In this document: in pieces, positions 16,733-24,401 of the stretch | How positions within the stretch are numbered: the stretch's first letter is position 1 | Layout: the number at the start of each line of letters is the position of its first letter | Assembly (NCBI GenBank): GCA_005792145.1 | Contig: SXSS01000065.1 | Location: 1-33,325 of the forward strand | Origin: Planctomycetia bacterium | Lineage (GTDB): Bacteria > Planctomycetota > Phycisphaerae > Phycisphaerales > SM1A02 | Direction: 5' to 3' | DNA: 33,325 nucleotides | Position numbers and translations under genes: made by a program | The notes under the pieces: model-generated | The model's database searches: none | Told to the model about the DNA's origin: nothing | Seen by the model: only the letters and a program-made list of their open reading frames with translations

Positions 16733-16872
16733 GGCGGAAGATTCCGCCGAGGTTTCATAAATAAGAAGTTGTACGCAGGGGACGCTTACATCAAGCGTCT
16801 TGGGAGTCCTAGGCCCTTCAGCGGGCGAGGAACTCATCAAGCCCGAACGGACGGAGGAGGAACTGCTCCCAA
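16733..16872 (-). promoter_or_regulatory. structured leader RNA upstream of secA
   Basis: In the transcribed (minus) sense four stems occur in order. The first is an outer stem TTGGGAG/CTCCCAA (16866-16872 with 16800-16806), extendable by AGGA/TCCT across a small internal loop. Inside it is CGGGC/GCCCG (16841-16845 with 16822-16826), whose loop holds the stop codon of the small upstream ORF. Next is a perfect hairpin GACGCTT/AAGCGTC (16781-16799). Last is a perfect hairpin GGCGGAA/TTCCGCC (16733-16748) ending 21 nt before the secA ATG. None is followed by a U-tract, so these are not terminators. They are candidates for translational control of secA. Confidence 0.45.
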
Positions 16873-17139
16873 ACATGCGTCAATCGAAACCATTGACCAA
16901 AGATTTGTCAAAAATCCAGAGTTGCTGCTGTTCTTTGCTTTGCGAAAGCAAAGAGAGCCAGCTTGAATCGATCTTGCCGTAGCGGTGATGTCACTTTCCC
17001 CAAGCATGAAATCCGAATCGACAGCAACAATCTTGGAACCACCGAAAACGATGGAAGTTCCAGGGCAGACGAATGGCGCACCAAGTGCGGCAAGGGTCAG
17101 CAGCAGAGCAAAGAGAGTTGGGTGCAGAAGAGGAATCAC
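16837..17139 (-). CDS. possible exported leader peptide upstream of secA (SecM-like arrangement)
   Basis: This 100-codon frame starts at GTG 17139, with an in-frame stop just upstream, and ends 125 nt before secA on the same strand. The N-terminus looks like a signal peptide: hydrophobic residues 8-20 (T-L-F-A-L-L-L-T-L-A-A-L-G), then A-P-F and C25, although the n-region carries only His. The remainder has no recognised domain. The C-terminus contains F-L-T-N-L-W (76-81), Pro94-Pro95-Pro96 and finally V-R-A before TGA. Pro clusters and R-A motifs occur in known arrest peptides. A perfect 9-bp palindromic hairpin (16933-16953) lies within the coding part. It is not homologous to SecM in any way I can show. 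No good ribosome binding site is visible. Confidence 0.4.
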   Translation of the reverse strand: MIPLLHPTLFALLLTLAALGAPFVCPGTSIVFGGSKIVAVDSDFMLGESDITATARSIQAGSLCFRKAKNSSNSGFLTNLWSMVSIDACLGAVPPPSVRA

Positions 17140-17248
17140 GGTTCGTGCTATTGTGGCACCAATTCATCGTCTCGGCAAGTAAACTTGTATGCTTTTTGAT
17201 TGCTCTTCGTTTCATCTTTCGTTTTGTCTCAAGAATGGTCTTTTCATT

Positions 17249-17322
17249 GGGGTGGTAGCTCAGCGGTCCAGAGCCCCTGACTCATAATCGGTGAGACCTG
17301 GGTTCGAATCCCAGCCGCCCCA
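17249..17322 (+). tRNA. tRNA with CAT anticodon (elongator Met, possibly Ile2)
   Basis: The 74-nt cloverleaf has acceptor GGGGTGG paired with CCGCCCC and discriminator A. The D arm is GCTC/GAGC, the anticodon loop is CTCATAA, and the T arm has GGTTCGAATCC. It has a normal G1-C72 pair and lacks the G-C run of initiator anticodon stems, so it is not the initiator. A lysidine-modified tRNA-Ile2 cannot be excluded. CCA is not encoded. One anticodon-stem position (27-43) is mismatched. Confidence 0.9.
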
Positions 17323-17354
17323 TTTCACAGCGCGTGGGCGCTACTCTTCGCTTC

Positions 17355-18167
17355 GTGTCGACGCAGATAACTCGCATCTTCGATTCTCTTCGTGCCGAAA
17401 AGAAAACTGCGTTGATGCCTTTCGTGACTGGAGGTTATCCATCTTTGGATGTGACCACTGCCGCAATCGAGGCGATTGCTCACGCCGGCGCATCGATCAT
17501 CGAAGTCGGTATTCCATTCAGTGATCCGATCGCAGACGGACCAGTCATCGCTGCAAGTATGCACGATGCATTGCAAGCCGGCGCTGATCCGCGCAGTGTC
17601 TTCAGAGCCGTGCAAACTGCGCGCGCAAAGACTTCAGTTGGATTGATCGCGATGGTGAGTGTTTCGATTGTCACAAGAATCGGCGCAAAAACTTTTGTTT
17701 CACAAGCAGCCGATTCGGGCTTCAATGGATTGATCGTGCCTGATATGGATCTTTCGCAAGCTCAAGAACTTTCTCTACTTTGTCAAAGTCGCGATATTGC
17801 CCTGGCATTGCTTGTCGCGCCAACAACTTCACCAACTCGTATGGCGCAGATCACCGAAGCTTGCAGAGGTTTCATATATCTCTTGGCTCGAGCAGGTTTG
17901 ACAGGCGAACAAAAAGCCAGTCCGGAGATTTCCGCATCGGTCAATGCAATTCGATCGGTCAGTTCACTTCCAATTGCAGCAGGATTTGGAATTTCAACTC
18001 CAGAACATGTCGCGGCGGTGACGAAATATGCGGACGCGGCCATTGTCGGCAGCGCAATCGTAGGGCGTATGGGCAAAGGCGATCCTGTGAAAGCTGCCGC
18101 TGATTTCACTCGACTGCTTGCGACTGGTCTGCGAACGGGATTGCCCGTGTCATCAGATTCAAATTGA
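17355..18167 (+). CDS. trpA: tryptophan synthase alpha subunit
   Basis: TrpA cleaves indole-3-glycerol phosphate and passes indole to TrpB. The 270-residue TIM barrel has P-F-V-T-G-G-Y-P near residue 22 and the catalytic pair in I-I-E-V-G-I-P-F-S-D-P-I-A-D-G-P (Glu50, Asp61). It also has G-L-I-V-P-D-M-D and the phosphate-binding G-F-G-I-S-T-P-E and V-G-S-A-I-V segments. I use GTG at 17355, which gives the usual family length and N-terminus (M-S-T-Q-I-T-R-I-F-D). The GTG at 17334 lies only 12 nt after the tRNA. No trpB or other trp gene is adjacent in this window. Confidence 0.93.
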   Translation: MSTQITRIFDSLRAEKKTALMPFVTGGYPSLDVTTAAIEAIAHAGASIIEVGIPFSDPIADGPVIAASMHDALQAGADPRSVFRAVQTARAKTSVGLIAMVSVSIVTRIGAKTFVSQAADSGFNGLIVPDMDLSQAQELSLLCQSRDIALALLVAPTTSPTRMAQITEACRGFIYLLARAGLTGEQKASPEISASVNAIRSVSSLPIAAGFGISTPEHVAAVTKYADAAIVGSAIVGRMGKGDPVKAAADFTRLLATGLRTGLPVSSDSN

Positions 18168-18253
18168 GTTTCGACCCTATCCTTCCTCCTTCGATGGTGG
18201 CAAGATCGAATCCAATATCTCCTTCGGTGCCGGAGCCCAAAGGGCACGAAGAT

Positions 18254-19834
18254 ATGAACCGTGAAATTCTTGTCGTGAACTCTGTCACAGTCGACTATCC
18301 GGGAGTTCGTGCGCTTGATTCCGTCTCGCTTGCATTTCGTACTGGCGAAATTCACGCGATTGTCGGCGAGAATGGTGCTGGAAAGAGCACGATGATGAAA
18401 GTTCTCTCGGGAGTGATACGGCCGACATCTGGATCAATGATGCTGAAGGGGACTCAACGGCAATTCACTCGACCTTCCGATGCGATTCGCGCAGGAATTT
18501 CGATGGTCCACCAAGAACTGCATCTCGTTGGAACACTCAATGTCGCGGAAAATGTTCTTCTCGGTCGAGAACCAACTCGATTCTTTGGCGTTGCCGTTGA
18601 CCAACAACAGCAACGCATCAGAGCTGGCGAACTTCTTCAACAACTTGGAGGTGACTTCGATCTTTCCACGCCCGCATCGGATTTGTCGATTGCGCAACAG
18701 CAATTTGTTGAAATCGCAAAGTGTCTCGCAAGCGATGCTCGTGTTCTGATCTTCGACGAACCAACGGCTGTCTTGGGTGAAGTCGAAGCCAATCGACTCT
18801 TTGCTGTTATGCGTCGCTTACGCGACGAAGGTCGCTGTGTCATATTTATCTCGCATCATCTGGACGAAGTGATTTCCGTTGCGGACCGAATCTCTGTTCT
18901 GCGTGACGGGAAACTGGTGCAAGCATTTGCCCGCAATACAAGCGGAATTGTTCAAAGTAAAGATGGTTCCGTCGCTGATGAAGGGCGACTTGCGCATGCG
19001 ATGGTTGGTCACGAACTTTCGTCGATCTACCCAGAAAAGTTTTATTCGACATCTCATTATCCCAATTCCAAGAGTGCGGCAATCGAACTGCGCAATTTTG
19101 GCGCCAAGAAGAAATCGCACAGCATCTCATTTTCTGTTGCACCTGGCGAGATACTTGGCATTGCTGGCCTCGTTGGAAGCGGTCGAACCGAAACTGCAGA
19201 AGCGATTGTTGGGATTCGACCTTGCGAGGGAGTTCTGCTCGTCGAAGGTCGTGAGATTCGATTTGGCAATCCACGCGCAGCCATTCGTGCGGGAGTCGCA
19301 TATGTCAGCGAAGACCGTAAGAATCGAGGTCTCCATCTCACACTTTCGTCGATCGCCAACATGATGCTCCCGTCGCTGGACAAAGTCTCTCGGATTGGCG
19401 GAATCATGATTGATTCTCAAACCGAGCAGCGGATTTCTCAGGACTGGATTGATACTTTTCAAATTCGTTGCGCTCGACCAAGGCACGCCATTTCTTCGCT
19501 CTCTGGTGGGAATCAACAAAAATTCTCACTCGCACGCTGGTTGGAAGCCAGACCCAAAGTCTTGATCATCGACGAACCCACCCGCGGTGTGGATGTCGGC
19601 GCCCGTGGCGAGATTTATCGAATCATCGCCAAACTCGCACGCGAAGGTCTTGCGTGTATTGTGATCAGTTCGGAACTTCCCGAAGTCATCGGTCTTTCTC
19701 ACCGAGTCATCGTGATGCGCGAAGGAACAATCGCCGGCGAAATACCCTGCGAACGATTGGCAAGAAAAGACTGCCAAGAACGGATTGTTCGCATCGCATC
19801 GGGACTCTCTGAAGAAAGCAGTCCCCGCATATGA
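18254..19834 (+). CDS. sugar ABC transporter ATPase, RbsA/MglA type (two NBDs)
   Basis: The 526-residue protein has two fused ATPase domains, as in CUT2 monosaccharide importers. The first has Walker A V-G-E-N-G-A-G-K-S-T (38-47), Q-loop M-V-H-Q-E-L, the family's degenerate signature L-S-I-A-Q-Q-Q, and D-E-P-T-A. The second has the expected modified Walker A (G-L-V-G-S-G-R-T-E), signature L-S-G-G-N-Q-Q-K and D-E-P-T-R-G-V-D-V-G. I start at ATG 18254 (M-N-R-E-I-L), where similarity begins. The frame is open from TTG 18164, which overlaps the trpA stop, and an in-frame ATG at 18194 is possible. Its stop overlaps the permease start by 4 nt. Confidence 0.92.
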   Translation: MNREILVVNSVTVDYPGVRALDSVSLAFRTGEIHAIVGENGAGKSTMMKVLSGVIRPTSGSMMLKGTQRQFTRPSDAIRAGISMVHQELHLVGTLNVAENVLLGREPTRFFGVAVDQQQQRIRAGELLQQLGGDFDLSTPASDLSIAQQQFVEIAKCLASDARVLIFDEPTAVLGEVEANRLFAVMRRLRDEGRCVIFISHHLDEVISVADRISVLRDGKLVQAFARNTSGIVQSKDGSVADEGRLAHAMVGHELSSIYPEKFYSTSHYPNSKSAAIELRNFGAKKKSHSISFSVAPGEILGIAGLVGSGRTETAEAIVGIRPCEGVLLVEGREIRFGNPRAAIRAGVAYVSEDRKNRGLHLTLSSIANMMLPSLDKVSRIGGIMIDSQTEQRISQDWIDTFQIRCARPRHAISSLSGGNQQKFSLARWLEARPKVLIIDEPTRGVDVGARGEIYRIIAKLAREGLACIVISSELPEVIGLSHRVIVMREGTIAGEIPCERLARKDCQERIVRIASGLSEESSPRI

Positions 19835-20853
19835 ACCCACGCACCGCAAAAATACTTCGCGCTTCGCAGCGAGCGCTTGAGATGTGGGGAGTCCTCGTTG
19901 CGTTTGTCATTCTCTTTGCAGTGAGCACATTCAACCAGGGATTTGACTTTCTCAACCCTGAAAATTTCCGTGCGATGCTGAATTCCAATGCGCCGGTTGG
20001 CATTCTTGCCGTCGGTATGACACTCGTCATAATTTCCGCAGGCATTGATCTTTCCGTTGGAAGCATGGTGGTTCTTGCCGCCGCCATCGGGATGACCATA
20101 ATGAATTCGCTGATTGCGAGTGGGACATCCGAATTGAACGCAGTCTTGCTCGGCGGAGCGGTCACAATCTTGGCGGGAACACTCGCAGGAACATTCAACG
20201 GCGTTCTTGTCGTGTTTGGTCGCATCGCGCCTTTCATCGCGACTCTCGGTGGGCTCGCCGCATTCAGATCAATGTCGCTTGCCATCGCGGACGCCGGAGA
20301 GATTCGATCTCAAAGCGCCACAATGTTCAGCGCGCTCGGCCGTGGTGGAGTTGCAATTCCTGGACTTGTAAACGCAGCGGGAAAACCACTGACAATTTCA
20401 TACAGCACCGTGATTTTTTTCGCCGTTGCAATCGTCGCACAGTGGTTTCTTTCGCGTTCACGATTCGGTCGACAACTTGTTGCAGTTGGCGCGAATGAGA
20501 CTGCGGCGCGCTATGCCGGCATTTCTGTTTCATGGGTTCGATTACGCGTGTATGCGATCATGGGGATGCTGGCCGGAATTGCGGCACTTGTTCAAAGTTC
20601 ACGAATGAATTCTGTCTCGACTGCGCAACTTGGACTTGGCAGCGAACTTGACGCGATTGCCGCCGTTGTGATTGGGGGCACGACTCTTCGTGGCGGATTT
20701 GGTCGTGTTTGGGGAACTGTGGTCGGAGTTCTGATCTTGGGGATGATCACCAATATTCTGACGATTTCTGGGGTCAGCCCATACTGGCAGGGAGCAGTCA
20801 AGGGCGCGGTTATTGTTCTGGCAGTTCTCGTTCAGCGCAGTTCTCGAGAGTGA
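19831..20853 (+). CDS. sugar ABC transporter permease, RbsC type
   Basis: The 340-residue integral membrane protein belongs to the branched-chain/CUT2 permease family. Hallmarks are G-I-L-A-V-G-M-T-L-V-I-I-S-A-G-I-D-L-S-V-G-S near residue 57 and F-I-A-T-L-G-G-L-A-A-F-R. Also present are S-R-F-G-R-Q-L-V-A-V-G-A-N-E-T-A-A-R-Y-A-G-I, and G-L-G-S-E-L-D-A-I-A-A-V-V-I-G-G-T. About nine to ten membrane helices are predicted by eye. It forms the channel with the upstream ATPase, whose stop codon it overlaps (ATGA), and is followed 44 nt later by the binding protein, completing a three-gene importer. Confidence 0.93.
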   Translation: MNPRTAKILRASQRALEMWGVLVAFVILFAVSTFNQGFDFLNPENFRAMLNSNAPVGILAVGMTLVIISAGIDLSVGSMVVLAAAIGMTIMNSLIASGTSELNAVLLGGAVTILAGTLAGTFNGVLVVFGRIAPFIATLGGLAAFRSMSLAIADAGEIRSQSATMFSALGRGGVAIPGLVNAAGKPLTISYSTVIFFAVAIVAQWFLSRSRFGRQLVAVGANETAARYAGISVSWVRLRVYAIMGMLAGIAALVQSSRMNSVSTAQLGLGSELDAIAAVVIGGTTLRGGFGRVWGTVVGVLILGMITNILTISGVSPYWQGAVKGAVIVLAVLVQRSSRE

Positions 20854-20897
20854 TTCTGCCCGCCGCAGTTTCTGCGCAAATCGTGTATCTTCTGAAA

Positions 20898-21926
20898 ATG
20901 AATTCAAGTAAAACTATTGGGTTTTCTTCTCTATTCGCATCATCCATTTTGGGATTATCACTTTTTGGATTTTCCGCGGAGCTGCCGATTGTTTCGCCAT
21001 CTGCGTCCAAATCTCCCATCATGCAAGTTGCGAGCGCCAAGATAAAGGTCGGCGTTTCAATTCCTGCAGCAGATCACGGATGGACTGCTGGAGTTGTGTG
21101 GTGGGCGAAGGAATGTTCCAAGCTTCATCCAGAAATTGACTGGACAATTGCGACCGCCGAAACTCCTGAAAAACAAATCGCTGACATCGAAGCATTTATG
21201 GCAAAGAAGGTCGACGCCCTGGTGATTCTCGCCACGGAATCCGCGCCGATCACTCCAGTCGCCGAAGAAGCACATAGCCGTGGAATCCTGATCGTGAATG
21301 TTGACCGCGGATTTCTCAAGCCTGTCGCCGATATTTTTATCGAAGGTGATAACACCGCATTCGGTCGCAAGAGCGCAGAATTCATGGTGGAAAAACTCGG
21401 TGGCAAAGGCAAAGCAAAGGGCGAGATCATCATCCTCGAAGGCATTCCTTGCACTGTGAACACTGCTCGAGTCAATGCCGCGATGGAGATTTTCAAAGCA
21501 GAGCCTGGCATCAAGATTGTTGGACAGCAAGCAGCGAATTGGAATCGTCAGAAGGCTCTTGAAGTGACGGAAACTTTGCTGACAAAATCTCCCAAAGTCA
21601 CTGCGATCTGGGCATCCGACGATGACATGGCCCTCGGCGCGGAAAACGCACTCGCGGAAAAGGGAATCACGGGCGTGTGGATTCTTGGCGGGGCAGGGAT
21701 GAAAGACATCGTCAAGCGTGTGATGGACAAGGATCCGATGTTCCCAGCCGACATCACATATCCACCGTCGATGATCGCAACTGGAATGGAATTGGCATCG
21801 ACTGTGCTTGTTGGTGGGCAACGTGCGAAGAAAATGCAGTTCATGCCTCGCCACTTAGTGATCGATGTCGATTTGATTCTGCCAGAAAACGCGAAGGATT
21901 ATTATTTTCCAAACAGCGTTTACTGA
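20898..21926 (+). CDS. sugar-binding protein of the ABC importer (RbsB-like)
   Basis: The 342-residue product has a signal peptide (M-N-S-S-K-T-I, hydrophobic core to about residue 28). A type I periplasmic-binding domain of the Peripla_BP_4 group follows. It has K-I-K-V-G-V-S-I-P-A-A-D-H-G-W, then D-A-L-V-I-L-A-T-E, I-V-N-V-D-R-G, I-I-I-L-E-G-I-P and W-A-S-D-D-D-M-A-L-G-A. The first Trp after D-H-G and the D-R-G segment lie where ribose/allose-type ligands bind, but the actual sugar cannot be told. It closes the operon and converges tightly (6 nt) on lexA. The start at 20898 is set by the signal peptide; the open frame upstream overlaps the permease gene. Confidence 0.9.
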   Translation: MNSSKTIGFSSLFASSILGLSLFGFSAELPIVSPSASKSPIMQVASAKIKVGVSIPAADHGWTAGVVWWAKECSKLHPEIDWTIATAETPEKQIADIEAFMAKKVDALVILATESAPITPVAEEAHSRGILIVNVDRGFLKPVADIFIEGDNTAFGRKSAEFMVEKLGGKGKAKGEIIILEGIPCTVNTARVNAAMEIFKAEPGIKIVGQQAANWNRQKALEVTETLLTKSPKVTAIWASDDDMALGAENALAEKGITGVWILGGAGMKDIVKRVMDKDPMFPADITYPPSMIATGMELASTVLVGGQRAKKMQFMPRHLVIDVDLILPENAKDYYFPNSVY

Positions 21927-21932
21927 TCAAAA

Positions 21933-22550
21933 TTAATATCGACGCATCACGCCGATCACAACCCCTTGAATTGCGCATTCACGCACAATGATTGGTTCGA
22001 ATGCAGGATTTGAAGGTTGCAGTCGAATTGTTCCGTTTCGCTCTTTGAAATAGGACTTGAGCGTTGTCTCGCCGTCTTCGAGCAACGCAACAACACGCTC
22101 GCCGTTTCGAGCCGTCGACCTTCGTTCAACGATCACATAATCGCCGTCGAGAATTCCTTCGTCCCGCATCGATTCTCCTTCGACTTGGAGAGCGAACATT
22201 TCGCCGCGCCTTGCCGTGGTGCGACCGAAAATCTCCTCAAGCTGAAGTTTTTCATCTTGTGCACAGCGTTCGATGGGCATTCCTGCAGCAATCCGACCAA
22301 GCAGAGGAATAGAAAGTCCAGAGCCCTCATCAGGACGGACTGCATCTTCGACTTCAGATAAAGAGCGAGCCTTGTTCGGGTTGCGTTTCAGAGCGCCTTT
22401 CTCGACGAGAGACTCCACATGTTCGAACACGGTGACTTTGCTCACGGCGAGTTCGTCCGCAATTTCCTGCAGAGTCGGGGAGTAGCCGTTCATTACTCTG
22501 AATTGGCGAACGAAGTTGAAGATCCGCATTTGTTTGGGTGTCAGATTCAT
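21933..22550 (-). CDS. lexA: LexA SOS repressor
   Basis: LexA represses DNA-damage genes and self-cleaves on contact with RecA filaments. The 205-residue protein has an N-terminal winged helix-turn-helix (L-T-P-K-Q-M-R-I, then G-Y-S-P-T-L-Q-E-I-A and V-S-K-V-T-V-F-E-H). A linker follows, and then the S24 peptidase domain. The cleavage bond A89-G90 in R-I-A-A-G-M-P and the Ser127 (G-E-S-M)/Lys165 (T-T-L-K) catalytic dyad are all intact. AAAGGA lies upstream of the ATG at 22550. The 5' part of the gene lies inside another minus-strand frame (22354-23079), so the two may be co-transcribed. I could not identify a confident SOS box. Confidence 0.95.
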   Translation of the reverse strand: MNLTPKQMRIFNFVRQFRVMNGYSPTLQEIADELAVSKVTVFEHVESLVEKGALKRNPNKARSLSEVEDAVRPDEGSGLSIPLLGRIAAGMPIERCAQDEKLQLEEIFGRTTARRGEMFALQVEGESMRDEGILDGDYVIVERRSTARNGERVVALLEDGETTLKSYFKERNGTIRLQPSNPAFEPIIVRECAIQGVVIGVMRRY

Positions 22551-23079
22551 TTTGTAGATTCATCCTTTGGGTGTCGTTCGTTTGAATTGATACTTGCGAT
22601 TCTGAAAGCGTCTCGGCGACGCGGCGATACACATAGACAGTTGGTGGGGGAGCAGTGCGACTTCGGCCCTTTCGAAACATGCCAGCTCCAATCATGCCGA
22701 GCGCTCTTGATGGCGTTGTCACATTTTGCTTTGTTGAAATTGAATCGGTAAATCCTCTTGAATTGATATGAAGTGGATTCTCTTGAAGGGGAGACTCTTG
22801 CACCGTGTGCCCAACCAATCTGGCACCGATCCCGAAAAGTCTTTCGAGCCAGTCGATTGGTTGTTCTACGAAACTGAGATTCTGCCCCGTTGCGTCGCCA
22901 GAATTCTGAGAAACGAAGATCATTTCGCCCATTTCATCTGCGACTATTTGAGTGACAAAATCGCCGCCTGGACCAAGACAAATGATGGGTTCGCTGAGTG
23001 CTTGAAGCGCCCGATCTCCCCGAAGTTCCCGAAGTTCCCGATCTCCTAAAAGTGATTTGATTTGATTGATTCTTTTCAT
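22354..23079 (-). CDS. unrecognised ORF overlapping the start of lexA
   Basis: This is a 241-codon frame on the lexA strand, upstream of it and running about 197 nt into it in another frame. The first about 175 codons use codons like the neighbouring genes and read as a plausible soluble protein: M-K-R-I-N-Q-I-K-S-L-L, then E-P-I-I-C-L-G-P-G-G-D-F-V, and P-I-D-W-L-E-R-L-F-G-I-G-A-R. The last 65 codons are lexA read out of frame and are Arg-rich. A 9-bp direct repeat near the start encodes R-E-L-R-E-L-R. I recognise no family. It may be a real gene with an unusually long overlap, a gene broken by a frameshift, or a chance frame covering the lexA leader. Confidence 0.35.
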   Translation of the reverse strand: MKRINQIKSLLGDRELRELRGDRALQALSEPIICLGPGGDFVTQIVADEMGEMIFVSQNSGDATGQNLSFVEQPIDWLERLFGIGARLVGHTVQESPLQENPLHINSRGFTDSISTKQNVTTPSRALGMIGAGMFRKGRSRTAPPPTVYVYRRVAETLSESQVSIQTNDTQRMNLQNESDTQTNADLQLRSPIQSNERLLPDSAGNCGRTRREQSHRVRTCGVSRRERRSETQPEQGSLFI

Positions 23080-23199
23080 GATTCTGTTTTCATCGGTTGC
23101 TTTGCCTTGGCGCCTTTACATTTGTACGGTATATGTTAGCCTGACATCTGGTCGGGTTCAAGCCCCTTTTTCTTTGCATCAATTAGTATCGCCCATTCG

Positions 23200-24399
23200 A
23201 TGCCTGCGACGGACAAACCCGCCCACTCCCAACCCCCTCCAAGATGCTCTAAAGAGGTCTGCGAGGCTTTCCGCCTTGAAAAAGGGATCGTATTCCTCAA
23301 TCACGGATCCTTTGGCGCTGTACCTGAACCCATCCGACTTGCTGTTGAATCTTGGCGGGCGAAGATCGAGGCTCGACCGATCGAGATGATTGGCCGAAAG
23401 ATGAAGCAGCACCTTGGCGATGTCAAGGATGTTCTTGGCGAGTACATCGCAACAGAGCCGCATCGAATCGGCTTGATCACCAACGTAACGACTGGTGTTG
23501 GTGCAGTTCTTCGCAGCATCGCATGGAAAAAAGGCGACCGAATCGTGATCACCAACCAGGGTTACAACGCAGTTCGTCAAGCGATTCAATATTGTTGCGA
23601 ACGATTTGGATGTGAGGCGGTCATCCTCGATCTTCCGCTTCCACTTGAAGATCATCAAATTGTTCTTGATCGTTTTATGAAAGTGATCGACACGCACACC
23701 CGCTTGGTCATAGTCGATCACATCACCAGTCCAACCGCAGTCATCTTGCCTGTCGCAGAAATTGCCCGCGCGTGTCGCGAGAAGGGAGTTCTATGTTTGG
23801 TTGATGGCGCTCACGCTCCTGGAATGATTTCGCTGAACATCGATGAAATTGGCGCCGATTGGTACACCGGAAATTTGCACAAATGGGTGTGTGCTCCCAA
23901 AGGTTGTGCATTTCTTGTTGCCTCCGCGCAAACCGAGAATTGGACTCATCCTGAAACAACAAGCCATATGCACGGTCATGGATTTGCGGAAGAATTTGAT
24001 TGGCAAGGAACGCGCGACTTCGCACCTTGGTTGACAATTCCAGCAGCAATCGAATTTGTTCGCGGTGGATTTCTAGGTGGAATTCGCGAACATAATCATC
24101 AGCTCGCGAAATGGGCGCAGAAGAAACTCTGTCAAGACTTTGGAACTCGTTCAGTTTCTCCAATGGATGGTTCGATGATTGGATCGATGGCGACCATTCC
24201 ACTTCCACCTGCCATTGCACAGCGATTCGCATCAGCAGCGGAATTTCAGGCGACCCTATATGAAACGCACAAAATCGAAGTGCCGATTATTGATTGGGGT
24301 GGCGCGTGGTACGCGCGAATTTCAGCGCAGGCTTACAACTGCCAAGAGGACTATTTCGCACTCTCGTCTGCGGTCTCTTCAGAAGCGCTTATGCGCTGA
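23200..24399 (+). CDS. class V aminotransferase, isopenicillin-N epimerase-like
   Basis: The 399-residue PLP enzyme is of the CefD/NifS fold. It begins with F-L-N-H-G-S-F-G-A-V-P (near residue 32), the sequence characteristic of isopenicillin-N epimerase-like proteins. It then has N-V-T-T-G-V-G near residue 95 (cofactor phosphate) and V-D-G-A-H-A-P-G with Asp202 and His205. The Schiff-base lysine K228 lies in N-L-H-K-W-V-C-A-P-K-G. Relatives include epimerases, cysteine desulfurases and ergothioneine-type lyases, so the reaction is not settled. No beta-lactam genes are nearby. It is transcribed divergently from the lexA side, with a 120-nt shared upstream region. Confidence 0.88.
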   Translation: MPATDKPAHSQPPPRCSKEVCEAFRLEKGIVFLNHGSFGAVPEPIRLAVESWRAKIEARPIEMIGRKMKQHLGDVKDVLGEYIATEPHRIGLITNVTTGVGAVLRSIAWKKGDRIVITNQGYNAVRQAIQYCCERFGCEAVILDLPLPLEDHQIVLDRFMKVIDTHTRLVIVDHITSPTAVILPVAEIARACREKGVLCLVDGAHAPGMISLNIDEIGADWYTGNLHKWVCAPKGCAFLVASAQTENWTHPETTSHMHGHGFAEEFDWQGTRDFAPWLTIPAAIEFVRGGFLGGIREHNHQLAKWAQKKLCQDFGTRSVSPMDGSMIGSMATIPLPPAIAQRFASAAEFQATLYETHKIEVPIIDWGGAWYARISAQAYNCQEDYFALSSAVSSEALMR

Positions 24400-24401
24400 A
24401 A

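Noticed and set aside
16781-16953. Possible 4.5S, 6S or RNase P RNA in the hairpin-rich region before secA
   Set aside because: I looked for the SRP GGAAGCAGCC-type core, the 6S central bubble and RNase P conserved segments and saw none. The region is better explained as the secA leader plus a small ORF.
16933-16953. Perfect 9-bp palindrome CTTTGCTTT-gcg-AAAGCAAAG as a terminator
   Set aside because: Neither strand has a U-tract after the stem, and it lies within the small ORF, so termination is not supported.
17334-17354. Earlier GTG start of trpA at 17334
   Set aside because: It lies 12 nt after the tRNA end and adds seven residues not found at TrpA N-termini; GTG 17355 gives the normal protein.
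22768-23049. 93-codon plus-strand frame opposite the lexA-upstream ORF
   Set aside because: Its sequence is not absurd, but the minus-strand frame has codon use closer to neighbouring genes, and this one lacks a ribosome binding site and any motif. I could not exclude it fully.
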